From NCBI GenBank assembly GCA_001599715.1, contig BCHU01000001.1, forward strand, positions 124,001 through 188,000: DNA of 64,000 bases, in the 5' to 3' direction. This DNA comes from Phaeotremella fagi (taxonomy: Eukaryota; Basidiomycota; Tremellomycetes; Tremellales; Phaeotremellaceae). The position numbers and the translations under genes were made by a program. Within the stretch, counting starts at the first letter, position 1; each line of letters begins with the position of its first letter. The notes under the pieces were generated by a model. That model saw only the letters and a list, made by a program, of their open reading frames with translations. It had not been told where the DNA came from and did no database searches. Positions 10,935 to 24,456 of the stretch are shown here, in pieces.

Positions 10935-12600
10935 TCAGGCATGTATTCTATCTCTTGATCTAGGTACCAAAGCCCATAGTATCACTGACAATCCAATGAA
11001 GGCAATGATCAGAGGTTGTAATATCCAAACTCCATAGCGTTCAGATATAGCACCAGTTATGCTAAATATCATCAGTCACAGAATCACAAGAGTTGAACTC
11101 ACAATGGCATCACAGCAGACCCAGCTTGACCTAAACTAGCTATCCAACCTATAGAACCAGATTGTAGTTCCCCAGGTAAGATGTCAACACAAACCATCAT
11201 GACGATTGGATACATTGGTCCTAGGACTATACCGACGAAGGCGAACGCTACTGCATCACCGATTATCGAGTTGACTTGCCAGACGACAATCTCTAATGCT
11301 ATTGCGATTGCTGAACTATTTCTGTCAACCATCGAGAAGAAGGTTTAACTCACTATACGTATATTGCGTTCTGACCTCCTATCCATTTGGTCACTGGTAT
11401 CAGAATCACTCTGCCTAATGTTAAACCACCAAAATATCCTGAAGTGATGTATCCGGTATTCTCATTTCCACCTCTTTCAGAGATTATAAACGAGGTCTGC
11501 AATCAGTCGTCAAACATCCATGCTGACTTACAACCCAACCTCCTAAAGTGACTTCAACACCAACCTACAAATTAGCATGTCTACGCACACGGCTGACTTA
11601 CATAAACCATTATATAAAAAGCCATGAAATGGACCGCGGGTGTCCGCATAATTCTTTTCATCTTGCCACTACTCTCTTCATGTTTATGATCTTCTCTCTG
11701 ACCAACCACTTGATCTTCCGTTCTACCTCTAAAAGTGATGACCAAAAGAAAACCCGTGAAGAAAGCCAAACCAACAGAGACCGCGAAGTAGGTATAGAAT
11801 TTATCTGGAACCGCCTTGACGAATTCTGTTGACACTAACGGTGAGATCGTTGCACCTAATCCATAGACTGCATGTAATAAAAACATTTTGGTTGAAGCGT
11901 TCGGTAATCTCGAAGCTAATGCGTTGACTTGGGCGTCCTGGTTGATCAGTGTGGGAGTCATTTCCTAAACTCACTTGAAGACCTAATCCGAATCCATTGA
12001 ATAGATATGCGATAACGAATAGCGGGAAAGGACCACCAAAACACATCAGGATGTAACTAAGACCTTGCATGCAAGCTCCAAGTGGTGCAACCTATTTGTC
12101 AGAGCTGGTTACAAGTGTTACTCACAATCCCAAATCCGAATCGATCGGTTAGATACACATTTGTTAATCCTGAAATCATAAATCCAACGAAGTTCACTAC
12201 CCAAATTACAGAAACTGGACGTCAATGACAGGAATGCACCTCTCAGACTCACTAACTAAATAATTGACCTATACTGAATCAGTGAAGTACTCATACTGGG
12301 GAGAAACGTACATTATAGTATGCCTGTAAAGAAGGTAACAGTGGACCTTGACTTGCATCGTTCCACCCAGCCAATATCATCACGAAGAACAGTGTGCCCC
12401 TGATACCATGTCAGTCGATAGCTGGAAAACAACAAAACCTACAGCATAGCCCAAGACAGATACTTCGAAGGTAAAGATCGTTCCCTTCTCATCTTCTCGA
12501 ACACTAGATTACTTTTGTGTACTGGTGTAGTCTCCGGTTGGGATTCGACTTGACCATTTTGCGTCGATCCGATTTCTGCTAATTCTGTCATATTTCCCAT
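10935..12600 (-). CDS. MFS transporter, Bsc6-like fungal family
   Basis: Multi-exon major facilitator. The N-terminus is a hydrophilic cytosolic tail (MGNMTELAEIGSTQNG) followed by LFFVMILAGWNDASQGPLLP at 12310-12400. That GWND-x2-GPLLP segment marks the fungal family that includes yeast BSC6-type proteins. Later segments are ACMQGLSYILMCFG, LLHAVYGLGATISPL, VYVGVEVTLGGW (across an intron), SGYFGGLTLGRV and a last helix ending LWALVPRSRDRIHA at 10935. At least eight introns of about 50-70 nt. Substrate unknown; family members have no agreed substrate. It sits between the two accessory families with no obvious functional link. Confidence 0.85.
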
Positions 12601-13080
12601 ATTCTTGGGCGAGGGAAAGAGTAGAAGAATTCCTTTGTGTCGGTATACCTTATACCTTACAGTCTACTGTCTACAGTCCTTTATTTGTCGTGCAGTCATG
12701 AACTCATTCAATGTATGATCAGCTTACTCACTGCGATGAAATTTATTAGCCTAAGTTTAGCTGTAATCTTGTCGGTCTAATTTCGGTACGATTATTGGCG
12801 GCTTCCACGGAGTTGTTTGGCGGAATGGCAGTTCAAATCATAGGTCTCTTTCAAGTTTAACAGCTTTGCCTTGAAGCTCCACATTCCTCAAGGTTGCAGG
12901 TCTGACTCGACACATGACCAAGACAGTTCTACATTAGCATTGTCAGCTTCACTTGGCGTGGATTTTGTAGGAAAGGATGCGGTAAAGACGGCTGCGACGA
13001 CGGTACACTGTAACAGTGGCATAAGATTTCAAGACAAAAACTGAACTCGTTACAAATCTTCATAGAGCCATGAGGGTTCC
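12601..13080. other. Intergenic, promoter side of MFS gene
   Basis: 480 bp between the MFS start and the 3' end of the next minus-strand gene. No coding signal or recognised motif. Confidence 0.4.
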
Positions 13081-14325
13081 CTAATTACAATCATGTGACT
13101 CCAAGCGAGACCATCGACTACAAGACATGCAGGTGGGCCTTTTTGACCAAGGCTGAAGGGATAGCGATTTAGGATGATACTTTTGATCGATGTCCACTCG
13201 AAGATGCTCCAACATCTCTTCCATACCTTTCTCATCAGCAATAGTCCAATCATTCCCGCTAACAGAGAAGCATGTGATCGTCGTTTTCTCAGCTAGATTT
13301 CTTATGATTGAGTCCCTATCAGCACCTTCACCCTGTAACCTCATTTCTTCTTCTGCCGCAATTTCCATGATCTCAGGTAGAGCTCCCAAGGAAGATTGAA
13401 GGCTCGACCCGATTACAAATTCCAAATCGTTGGCTACAGGATTAGAAAACAGATACAGGTTGTCGCAACCAACAACGACGTTTTCTATTAATGAGAAACG
13501 ATCTAAATTGTATTCATTATGTTCATGGAAAACCTTTGGCGACGGATGTCTTTTAAGGACGTTACTGAGGATAGTGATCGTCTTCTGACCTTGATAAATA
13601 TCTCGAAGACATATAGTTCCCAAATTTGGTTTGTCGACAAGTCTGACCACTAGACTCTCTTGTCTCGCCTTAGAAATCCTTGCCATCTCGGGATCTGACC
13701 AGGAGCACCTCATTTCAGCGCGACGCAAGGGTTCTATATTGCCCAGTGTGGCTGCTGTTGGATGAAAGGAGATGGAGCAGAGTCTTTCCCACGAACTTGC
13801 AGTTTCCATGTATCGAGAGAAGCAATCCATGGTATCTGCCCAATCTTTGAATCTTCTAAAGGTTTCCCTCATAATTTCGTTCCAAGCTTCTTCATCATAC
13901 TCATTTTCCACGACAGGAAGCTTGTATTCTGGAGGCATAATGTGTAGATGAACTGTACGAGATAAAAGTTGATCTTTGGTTTCTGCCTTCTTCTCGATTT
14001 GGATAGAATGAGGTGATTGCGATGTACCTAAAAGTAGACTTCTAACCTTGGTGGTGTGTATGGAACGATAAATTGAGTCTTTAACGATTCGATTGAACGG
14101 CTAAGCTTAAGAATCAGAAATTGTGTTTAAGATGTTCCGTGTTAGATATGTACTTACATGACTGACCACCATCAAACTTGCAAGGTCATTCTGACCGTAA
14201 CGTGAATCTTTACCTGGTGGAAAAGATGGTTCAGGGTTTTTGAGATAACTTACAATTTCCAGAACAATCTCTGTAGGAAGAGAGTGAATACCGGTGGTAG
14301 TGTAATAAGATGATGAAATTTCCAT
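13081..14325 (-). CDS. F-box-like protein, cluster 1 member 1
   Basis: Two exons (14325-14158, 14100-13081) give about 395 residues. The N-terminus IHSLPTEIVLEIVSYLKNPEP has the LP-x-EI-x2-EI pattern of an F-box helix, followed by NDLASLM. The phase-0 intron follows SHV...SH, the same place as in seven relatives here. Past the intron: SLLLGTSQ, then KDQLLSRTVHLHI, a variable middle, and the tail SLSLQPWSKRPTCMSC with the W-x2-[RK]-x2-C-x2-C motif. By analogy an F-box would join SCF ubiquitin ligases through Skp1; the F-box match is by eye and remote. Substrate unknown. More diverged from its two tandem neighbours than they are from each other. Confidence 0.75.
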
Positions 14326-14490
14326 GATGATTCTGTGATGGAAGTTGAAATGGAAATCTTACAGATTGATTACAGACATTCTGGACAATTGGAAGACTAT
14401 TGTATAAAGGATTGTTGAGAAAAATCAAGACAAAGGATTGAAGGAAGAATTATCAGAGTTGCATACAAGAAACTGTCTACTACTATCACT

Positions 14491-15755
14491 CTAATTTGAG
14501 AGACCCCAGTTACAACAAGAGGGACATGGCGGCTTTTTAGACCAATGATGGAAGGAGAGAGATTTAGGGAGGTATTTTTTATCGTAAAATTTCATGTGAG
14601 AAGTTTCCAGCCATTTGTCCCAATCGTTTGAGTTTTCAATGACAACACTTTCCTTGCAAGCTGTATAGAAGGTCATTGTAGTTCTTGCAAGCAGCCGTTT
14701 GATAATTGAATCTTTATCCACCCCCACCAGAACTTGAGACAGCTCTGCATCAGCTGCAATTGACATTGTTCTGGGAAGATCATCCAATGTAAGATAGACA
14801 CTCCACCGTATATCCTCTTCCAAATCTCCTCCCGGTCTATCTGAAGGAGGGAAGAGGTAAAAGTTATTACAGCCAGGAAGTATGGACTTGAACCTTATTT
14901 CTGTTTTGTCTTTGGTGTCAAGCCAGTGGTGGAAGACTTTGATTGTATCTGGTGTTCTTTGAAGAATGTTACTGACAATGGTAAAGGAAAAACGATGCTG
15001 TTTAACTTCACGAAGACAAATTGAGTCTAGAGTTGGTTTATCAATCAATCTGGTCACATACTCTGTGTCCTGTATTTTGCTGAGCCTAAAGACCTCATTG
15101 TCCCAAGCATTAGCCCCAGTTTGAGCCATCCTCAACTTTGATCTGCTTGTGAAAGTTGATTCTGTGGGATGAAAGGAAATTGACTTGAGTCTTCCCCAAG
15201 AATATGGTTCTTTCATGTATTGGGTAAAGCTGTCCACAGTACCTGCCCATTTTTGAAGATCATTAATATTCATTTTGAAGAATTTCTTGTAATACCTCTG
15301 TCTATTTTCATAGCTCCAACCATCAATATTTCCTTCTGGAACCCCATGAGTATGAGGCATTATATGAACATGTTGCACCAAAGACAGAAGCTGATCTTTT
15401 GTACTTGCCTTCCTTGTGATTTTGTCTGAATGAGGGTTTTGAGAGGTACCTAAAAGCAGACTGTCGATTTTGATTGCGTAAATAGAATTGTTGTAGAGTG
15501 AGAGAGGTACAAGTTCATTCAGATGCTATCACACCCAAAGTCACCATGTCAGTTTTGTCAAATATCAAACTCAGAACCTGTACTCACATGATTGACAGAG
15601 ATGAGAGAGGCAAGATTGTTCTGGCTGAAGTCGGATTCTTTACCTGGATAAGTTGAGGGTTCTGGTTTTCTTAAGCAAACAATGATTTCAAGTAGGATCT
15701 CTGGAGGAAGGGAATGGATGCTGGTGGCAGAGAAATATGATGATGGAATTTCCAT
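14491..15755 (-). CDS. F-box-like protein, cluster 1 member 2
   Basis: Exons 15755-15588 and 15525-14491 (62-nt intron), about 400 residues. F-box-like start HSLPPEILLEIIVCLRKPEP, then NNLASLISVNH at the intron. After it come NELVPLSLYNNSIYAIK, SLLLGTSQNPHS, KDQLLSLVQHVHIM, a middle with LLPRTMSIAA-type helices, TTMTFYT, and the tail SLSFHHWSKKPPCPSCCNWG. Very similar to the next gene over the whole length and in both flanks (start-codon context CATGATGATTCTATGATGG and the 5' flank), so this is a recent tandem duplication. Probable role as a ubiquitin-ligase adaptor is inference. Confidence 0.78.
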
Positions 15756-16075
15756 GATGATTCTATGATGGAAGTTGAAACTGGAAATGTAATTGATTTA
15801 GTACAGAAGTGCAGACCATTTTGACAAGTGGAAGACTATTGCAGAAAGGATTACCAAGCAAAATGGAGACAATGGTTTGAAGGAAGAATTGTCATGTAAG
15901 GATTAGGTAAGAGAGGCGAGACGGAACTCGAAAAGAAATAAACGGTTAGGACAAAAGATAACTACAGCCTGTTTCCGGTTATAATAACGGAAATTAAGGC
16001 TGTATAAGTATCGGGTGTCACATTTCCTGACACGTCAGAGTTGCATATGACAAGTGCCTGTCTACTACTATCACT
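15756..16075. other. Intergenic between F-box-like duplicates
   Basis: 320 bp. The first part resembles the region upstream of the 14325 start (GGAAGACTATTG, AAAGGATT, GAAGGAAGAATT). The last 50 bp before 16075 resemble 14458-14490. This fits duplication of complete gene units. Confidence 0.5.
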
Positions 16076-17349
16076 CTAACTTGAGGAACCACAATTACAA
16101 CAAGAGGGACATGGCGGCTTTTTTGACCAATGATGGAAGGAGAGAGATTTTGGGAGGTATTTCTTATCATCTTCTGAGGGAAGAAAGTTCAACCATGTAT
16201 CCCAACCATCTGGACCTTCAATGATCACACTTTCTTCGAGAGTGGTGTAGAAGGTCATTGTTGTTCTTGCAGCAAGCCGTTTGATGACCAAATCTATATC
16301 CTCAACTTCTGAAACTCGAGACAACTCTTCATTCGCTGCAATCAACATTGTTCTAGGAAGATTCTTCAACGTGAAATATAGACATCTTGTTCTGCAATTA
16401 TTCAAGTTTATAGGTGGTTGATATGAAGGTGGAAAGAGATAAAGATTCTCACAACCAGGGAGTATGGAATTGAAGTTTATTTGTCTTCTGTGGCTGGGGT
16501 CAAGCCAGTGGTGAAAGACTTTAATTGTATCTTGTGTTTTTTGAAGGACGTTATTGACAATTGTAAACGAAAAAGAATGTTGTTTAACATCACAAAGACA
16601 GATAGAGTCTAGAGTTGGCTTGGCAATTAATCTGGTCACGTACTCAGTGTCTTGTATTTCCTCCAGCCTAATGATCTCAGCATCCCAAATGTCAGCCCTA
16701 GCACGAGCAACTGACAACTTTGATGTGGTTTTGAAAGTTGAATCTGTGGGATGGAAGGAGATTGATTTTAGTCTTCCCCAAGAATATGGTTCTTCCATGT
16801 ATTGCGTGAAGCTGTTCATAGTATCAGCCCATTTCTGAACATCATTGATATTCATTGTTAGAAATTTCTCGTAATAGTTCTGTCGATCTTCATAGTTCCA
16901 ACTATCGATATCTCCCATTGGGACATCATGGCTATGCCGCATTATGTGAACATGACGCACTAAAGACAAAAGATGATCTTTTGTTCTTGCCTTCCTTGTG
17001 ATTTTGTCTGAATGTGGGTTTTGAGAGGTACCTAAAAGTAGACTATCGATTTTGATTGCGTAAATAGAGTTGTTATAGAGTGAGAGAGGTACGAGTTCGT
17101 TCAGATGCTATTACACCCAAAGTCCATATGTCAGTATTGTCAAATATCAAACTCAGAACCTGTACTCACATGATTGACAGAGATGAGAGAGGCAAGATCG
17201 TTCTGGCTGAAGTCGGATTCTTTACCTGGATAACTTGAGGGTTCTGGTTTTCTTAAGCAATCAATGATCTCAAGTAGGATTTCAGGAGGAAGGGAGTGGA
17301 AGTCGGTGGCAGTGTGATTGTATGTCGAATAAGATAGAAGGGTGTCCAT
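16076..17349 (-). CDS. F-box-like protein, cluster 1 member 3
   Basis: Exons 17349-17170 and 17107-16076 (62-nt intron, as in the neighbour), about 403 residues. F-box-like start HSLPPEILLEIIDCLRKPEP, NDLASLISVNH before the intron, SLLLGTSQNPHS and KDQLLSLVRHVHIM after it, and the tail SLSFHHWSKKPPCPSCCNCG. It differs from its neighbour mostly in the middle (for example the charged segment around 16380-16500) and at the N-terminal dozen residues, where MDTLLSYSTYNH replaces MEIPSSYF. The motif cysteines and tryptophan are kept, which suggests function. Confidence 0.78.
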
Positions 17350-17710
17350 GTTGTTTATCGAAAAAGAATGAACGAATGAAAGTGGACTGCTGAATAAGAA
17401 AAGTTCATTTGCTTTGTTCGATATTTGAAAGACTGAAAGGTTCTATATCATGAACGGAAGGACGAAGACTGCATTCAAAAGAGTGTCTGCCACAAAGTCT
17501 GAAATGTGGACGAATGCTTTTGATGGGCTAAAAAAATGCTAACCTCTTGTCTGAGCCCCCTGAACAATCCAGTCGAGAATACAGTACCATAAAATCAGAT
17601 CTTACGTATTATACTTTGGCATTGCTGATTCAATTTTTCCCAGAAAGAATCGAGGATTCTAAAACAAATATTATATAACATTATTTTCTACCACTATCGT
17701 GTCGGTTTCT
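17350..17710. other. Intergenic, F-box-like promoter / SSU72 3' flank
   Basis: 361 bp with no coding signal. It marks the border between the F-box-like cluster and the conserved core block. Confidence 0.4.
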
Positions 17711-18986
<1,276 letters not shown>

Positions 18987-19415
18987 CGTATGGTATGGAT
19001 CTGGTCCAAATGTCGAGGGATTAGATTGATTGGCTAGGATCTGAACGAAATCGCTGTTAGGATCAGAAAATAACGATTGGTGAGCTATTGCATGCATCCA
19101 AAGCGCCGACTTACGATAGTCAGAACTTCAATGAAGTACCACGATAAAATCTAGCAACTCGTCCTGTCTTTAAGACCAGTATAAAGGTTAATGTTGAATA
19201 AGAAGGATGATTGCGGTAAATAACCACTGAAAAGTCGAATATCAACTGTAAAAATCAAAACTCAACTCCTCAATTCCAACTTCTACATTTTCTTCATTTT
19301 TATCTCTATCTTTTCCCTCCATTCTTTCTTTTTCTTCACTTTCAAACCCCTCCAAAGAGAAAGGAGGGAACTATATACCCCTGTTTGACGATACGTTCCA
19401 TTCAAAAAGCATACG
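18987..19415. promoter_or_regulatory. Divergent promoter SSU72 / NUP160-like
   Basis: 429 bp between divergent start codons. It contains pyrimidine-rich stretches at 19270-19340 just before the nucleoporin start, typical of a fungal promoter or 5' leader. Confidence 0.45.
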
Positions 19416-22400
19416 ATGCCAAGTTACATCCCTTACCAATTGGTTCACGCTCATCAACCCCCACCACCATCTCATCCAAATTCTATTCCAGAGATTAGAG
19501 TACCTTCAGAACAGGCGTTCCAATCACCAGCATATCTAGATTCACTACCACTACATCCTGAACATGCTTCTTCGATAGTCAGAGAACCTTTCACTGGGGT
19601 CTTGGCTCGATCAATACAAAATGGTCATTGTTTGGAACTCAGTTCTTTCAATCTAACTATCAATCCTGAGGTCGACACACCAGATGGATCTTCCATCATA
19701 CGAATCTTTTTTCCTGAAGCTTTACGACCACTCTCGGATGGATGTTTGGTCTCTTCAACGAAGGATGGAAAATTTTATGTCATCGTGATTTCTACTTCTA
19801 ATGTCGTTTATCGAATCCAATTCCCTAATTTGGTCAATGAGGGGGAAAGATTCGTTTTCAGTTTGAAAGGGAACGAAAGATGGTGTGAAGAGTATGCAAT
19901 TCCTGATGAAATCGTTGGAACTATTGGTGGTTTTGCTTCAGTTTATGTTACCAATGAGGATGAGGTTGTGTTGGGATGCGACGATGGTGGAATAGTTCGT
20001 CTAACTTGGGAAGGTAAGTCGAATCATTCAACCCTCACTGACCAAAAACAGGTCAATGGATTCCAACCCATCATAAAACCAGCTCTAGATATCGACTTCC
20101 ATCTCTATTCTCTCGAAGTCAATCACTTGATGATCAGACCATTTCCATTGCAGAGTTTGATCGAGACGATCAATTGGGTTTACTTTACACATTTACTCGT
20201 GGTGGAAAATTGTCTTCTTGGAATACCGCTACTGGGGCTGCTTTACGTAGTGTGGATGTTCGACTTTCATCAAATTCACAAGAATTAGTTGTTAGAGGTA
20301 ATTCCACGCCTTCTAACATAGGTCCAGGTCCATCATCCTCTGTTTCGATATTAAAAGTGGTTTCCCATCCCTCCCACTCATCGCGATATACTCATCTAAT
20401 AGTCATTTTCGTTTCGACACCTCATTCAACAACCTCAGCAGGAACTTTCGTGGTATATCGTTCAACCGCTACAAATGAACTCTCTTACGCTGGAGAACGA
20501 ACGACTTCATCCACATACGTCGGATCTGAATTACGTGGATTTCAGATAGTACCTCCGTATCGTAAAAACGGCATGGAGACTGGATGGCGCATTTGGACAA
20601 CATGGGATAAGAAAGGTGTTTTGTCATGCGAGACTTGTTCTATGGATGACATCTTTCAATTCTCGACTTATATCCAAAACAAGGACTCGGAACTGTTGCG
20701 TCAATGGCAAATAGTTTCTCCATTTTCTGAAGACGATAAATTGGATGCAGCATATTTCGATAATCTTCTCAGTCTTGAGCCACCAAATCCACAGTTACCT
20801 TATGAAAATCAAGACATCGCTTCGACATTTATCACACATTTATTCCATCCTGGTCGATTCTCTATATTATCGCTTTCATCGGTGTTGGACGAATATATTA
20901 CTCAACATCCGGTTCAACCTTATGACGTTGGGTTGTATTCGACATTATCATCCAGATTTACAGCTGTCGTAGGAAGTGATTTGAATATGGAGATTAGTGC
21001 TCAAACTGGTGCACCTGAAGTTGAGGAATACAGAAAGAACCTCAAACTAGAGTGGTTAGGCGTTTGGGCCAGAGTGAAAGATTTGGACAGACAAGCTAGA
21101 TGGCCAGTTTCAGTTACAGTGATTGATGAGGATTTAGTCATCTTTTCTCGTGAAGGAGTCTCGATACCTGTGCCAGAGGATACGACTGGTTTGATTCAAA
21201 ATTGGAATCGCGACACAAATGACGAATTGTCTGAAGGATCTTTAAGGAAACTTTATCCATCTCTCGCTTCATCTCGTGCTAGGAATAGTGTTCTTTCGAT
21301 AATAGAGTCAGGGAAGATCATCTCCCAATCACTCTCCTCAGAAGAAGTGGAAGAAGGTGGTACGGCTTTAGAATCAATCTTTGACAATCTCGACGTCACG
21401 CTCGCTGCTGGACCTCAACAACCCATTGAAGATTTATGTGGAGCAATGTGGGATGAACATGTTGATCCATATCTCACAGAGGAAGATCGGGCATCTATCG
21501 AAACACTTCTGAGGGATTCATCCATCCGTAGAGGTATTCAACAAATCTTCGATATTTTATCCGATTTCAACAACAATTTTGGCGGTGAAGACAGGGATAA
21601 TCAACCTGATTTCGAAGGTTACGGTGGACCTGAAGTCGATTCTTGTTATTCAGGCTTCGGAACTGCGTTAATCACTTCCACCATCACCCAAATTATTTAC
21701 AATCGCTATACGACATCCAAATATCTTTTACTGGTTGCTCTACTTCATCTTTCCGAGTCACCAGATCCATCAGCGGAAGATGACGATGCACTGGAACTCA
21801 TTCAAATCCTATCAAAGGTCGTTCTGGTCTATCATCGATACAGAGCTTTAAAGATGTTATGCGATAACACTGCTGAGTCTCAGGTCCCAGCACGCAAAAA
21901 CAATAAAAGAAAACTTGAAGGTGAAGACGTTTTAACTGAAGGATTCGGTGGTCTCAAAGTCAACACCATCTCATCGGACGTTGACGATAACTACGATCTA
22001 AAATATTCACTTCTACATTCCATCATTGCCTCGATTTTAGTCCCATCAATAAAAACTGATACTTTTTCATCAATCTTCTCCACTGCTTTGTCAGTTTTGA
22101 CTGGTGCGCTAGGCATATTACCCAAAGAATCATACGAAATCTCATCTACAAATAAAGATGTGAAATTAGCTGGTATGATTCTGTTTGTATACCCGTTAGC
22201 GGCTGGACAGTTCGTGGATCTTTATCCGTTATCTAGTGGAACTGCTTTTATCAAAGGGAAAGCGTGTTTGGCGTTGGGTAGTGATATGATCGACAACGCG
22301 GTCTTAAGTTTCGAACAAGCTGTCGCGGGATGTCATGGTATGTCAATGTCAAGTAGACACAGGATTCCGCTAACGCTCTGATGATAGACGATTCATTACT

Positions 22401-24194
22401 CCCACTTCTACCTATGTGTCGAGGTCCTGCAGCAGTTGCTGAATATTATAAACACGTTTGTCAACTGTTCGATGATCAGAATATCCATCGTCCAGTTGTA
22501 TTGTTTGGTAAACTCGCCATCAAACATTTGGGTAAAGGTGATAATTCATCTAGGGATATTTGGACAAGAGTTTTTTTAGCGCAAAGCGCTCTAGGTTCTT
22601 ACGAAGACGCATATTCAACTTTGACTAATGTACCATACAACGATCTGTGAGTTAGACATGATAATTCAACGATCCCGAAAACTGATTATGCGGGACAGTA
22701 AAATCGAATTCTTAGGTCAATTGATTTCAGTCATGTGTGAACATAATCAAGTTGGACGACTTAATTCACTAGGTTTCGTTGGTATTCAAGATAAAGTTGA
22801 GGAAATGCTTAAATTCAAAGCAAGGAATAGTGATCCACTGAGATTCCCTAATTACTACAAAGTCCTGTATTCCTGGCATATCAGTCGTGGGAATTATCGA
22901 AGTGGTAAGTCCTACCACCCTGGAGAAGATGTCGTTGACTGATATTTTATTGGTCTAGCTGGTGAAATCATGTATCTACAGGGTAGACGATTGGGTGAAG
23001 CTATCGTCTCTGGGTCGAAATTACCCCCATTCGAACTTTCGGCTATGCAGGCTAGATCTTATTTAGCCTCTATCAACGCTTTGTCGTTAGTTGAGAAAAG
23101 GAACGCTTGGGTGTCGGTCCCGTCTACGGTTGGAGTTGGGCGATTGAGAGTGAGTAGATTGACTTGATGAGTGATTGGAAGGCGACTGAATGATTTTTGA
23201 TAGGGATTGAAAAGACGGAAAGTGACTTCTTATATCCCTGACGATGAGTTTACGAGGGATAAACGATCGATCGACTTGGTGTCATTAAGTGATATCAGGA
23301 TGGAATACACTGTCGTGCTTTCTCAATTGAGATTATCGAATCATATCAAAGATCTACAAGAGCATGGTAGGTTTTCTGCCCATTTATCAAAGATGGTCGT
23401 ACTGACCCACGACCAGGTGTTACTATATCCCCAGAAGAGATCGTTGGACTCTTCACACAGAGAGGAATGTACGATCTCGCCCAGAGTTCAGCCTCACAAC
23501 TGGAAGTAGACATGACGGACATGTTCCAAAATCTAGCCACGAAATGTGTGGAACTCTCAAGACTCCCCTCGGACATGTAAGCGTATCTCATAAAAGGAAA
23601 CGTGATGTTTGTACTAATTACAAAAAAAGTGAAAACAACACCACCGCTTTCCTGAAAACCTCACCCCAAACTTCAAGATTAACAGGGTCCCCCACATCGA
23701 TCTTATCGTCTTACCTCCAAAAGACACTTTCCAGACACGACTCGATAAAAACTAATTTCAAATACACTCAATCGGTGGTGACGACCTTCATGTCTCTCAA
23801 TAAAGATAAGAAAGCAGGGTGGAAGATCCCGAATTGGTTGATTGATTTTGAACTTTCGAGAGATGGGGAATGGTTTATTGGTCAGGGGATTGAATTTGGG
23901 TGGATTGAAGAATGTTTGGAATGGAGTATCATGTTTATCGTTAATGTAGGGAATCAATTCTCTCTATGGTAAAATATCAAATACTGATAAGATCTATAGA
24001 TGACACCACCTGAATTACTGGCTCGTAAAGATGCGGTTTCATATACACCTTATAACCTTTTTGATAGGGTTCTGAAAGCTTGTCAAGAAGGTGATGAAAA
24101 GGAGGATGGCAAGTTACAAAACCGTGTCGAGGTTTTCAAGGGTCTTTTACAAAATCGTATCAAAGGGTTGGAGGTTTTGGACAAGAGGATATAG
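19416..24194 (+). CDS. Nuclear pore Y-complex subunit Nup120/Nup160
   Basis: Large scaffold nucleoporin of the Y (Nup84/Nup107-160) complex. The N-terminal propeller includes SIIRIFFPEALRPL, LGCDDGGIVRLTWEG, an exon junction at about 20012-20054, then SLDDQTISIAEFDRDDQLG and LLYTFTRGGKLSSWN. That DDQTISIA...L...LR/KLSxW blade is the best mark of the Nup160 family. The rest is alpha-helical solenoid (about 20700-24190), ending near TPYNLFDRVLK and KGLEVLDKRI. At least eight short introns (for example near 20012, 22338, 22650, 22905, 23150, 23367 and 23969). Roughly 1,400 residues, in the usual size range. No disrupted exon seen, given the introns I infer. Confidence 0.88.
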
Positions 24195-24456
24195 ATGATT
24201 TTATACTGATGATAATGAATTTGATATCTGAACAACTCATTTTCGTTCAAGAATCGTTGTCGTCGTGCATTGAGGTTGACCGTTTGTTAGACGATTGTAT
24301 GTAGTATCACGACTGACTCGCTTTCTGTTTGGCTTTTAACATTTAGTCAATGGACAGGTGCAAGGAGACTTTTGCATGAGCAATTTTCTTTTATTCGATA
24401 AATGAAAACAAGAGACGTTGTAACGTCTACGACATTTCAAAAGATGAGGGTTAGAA

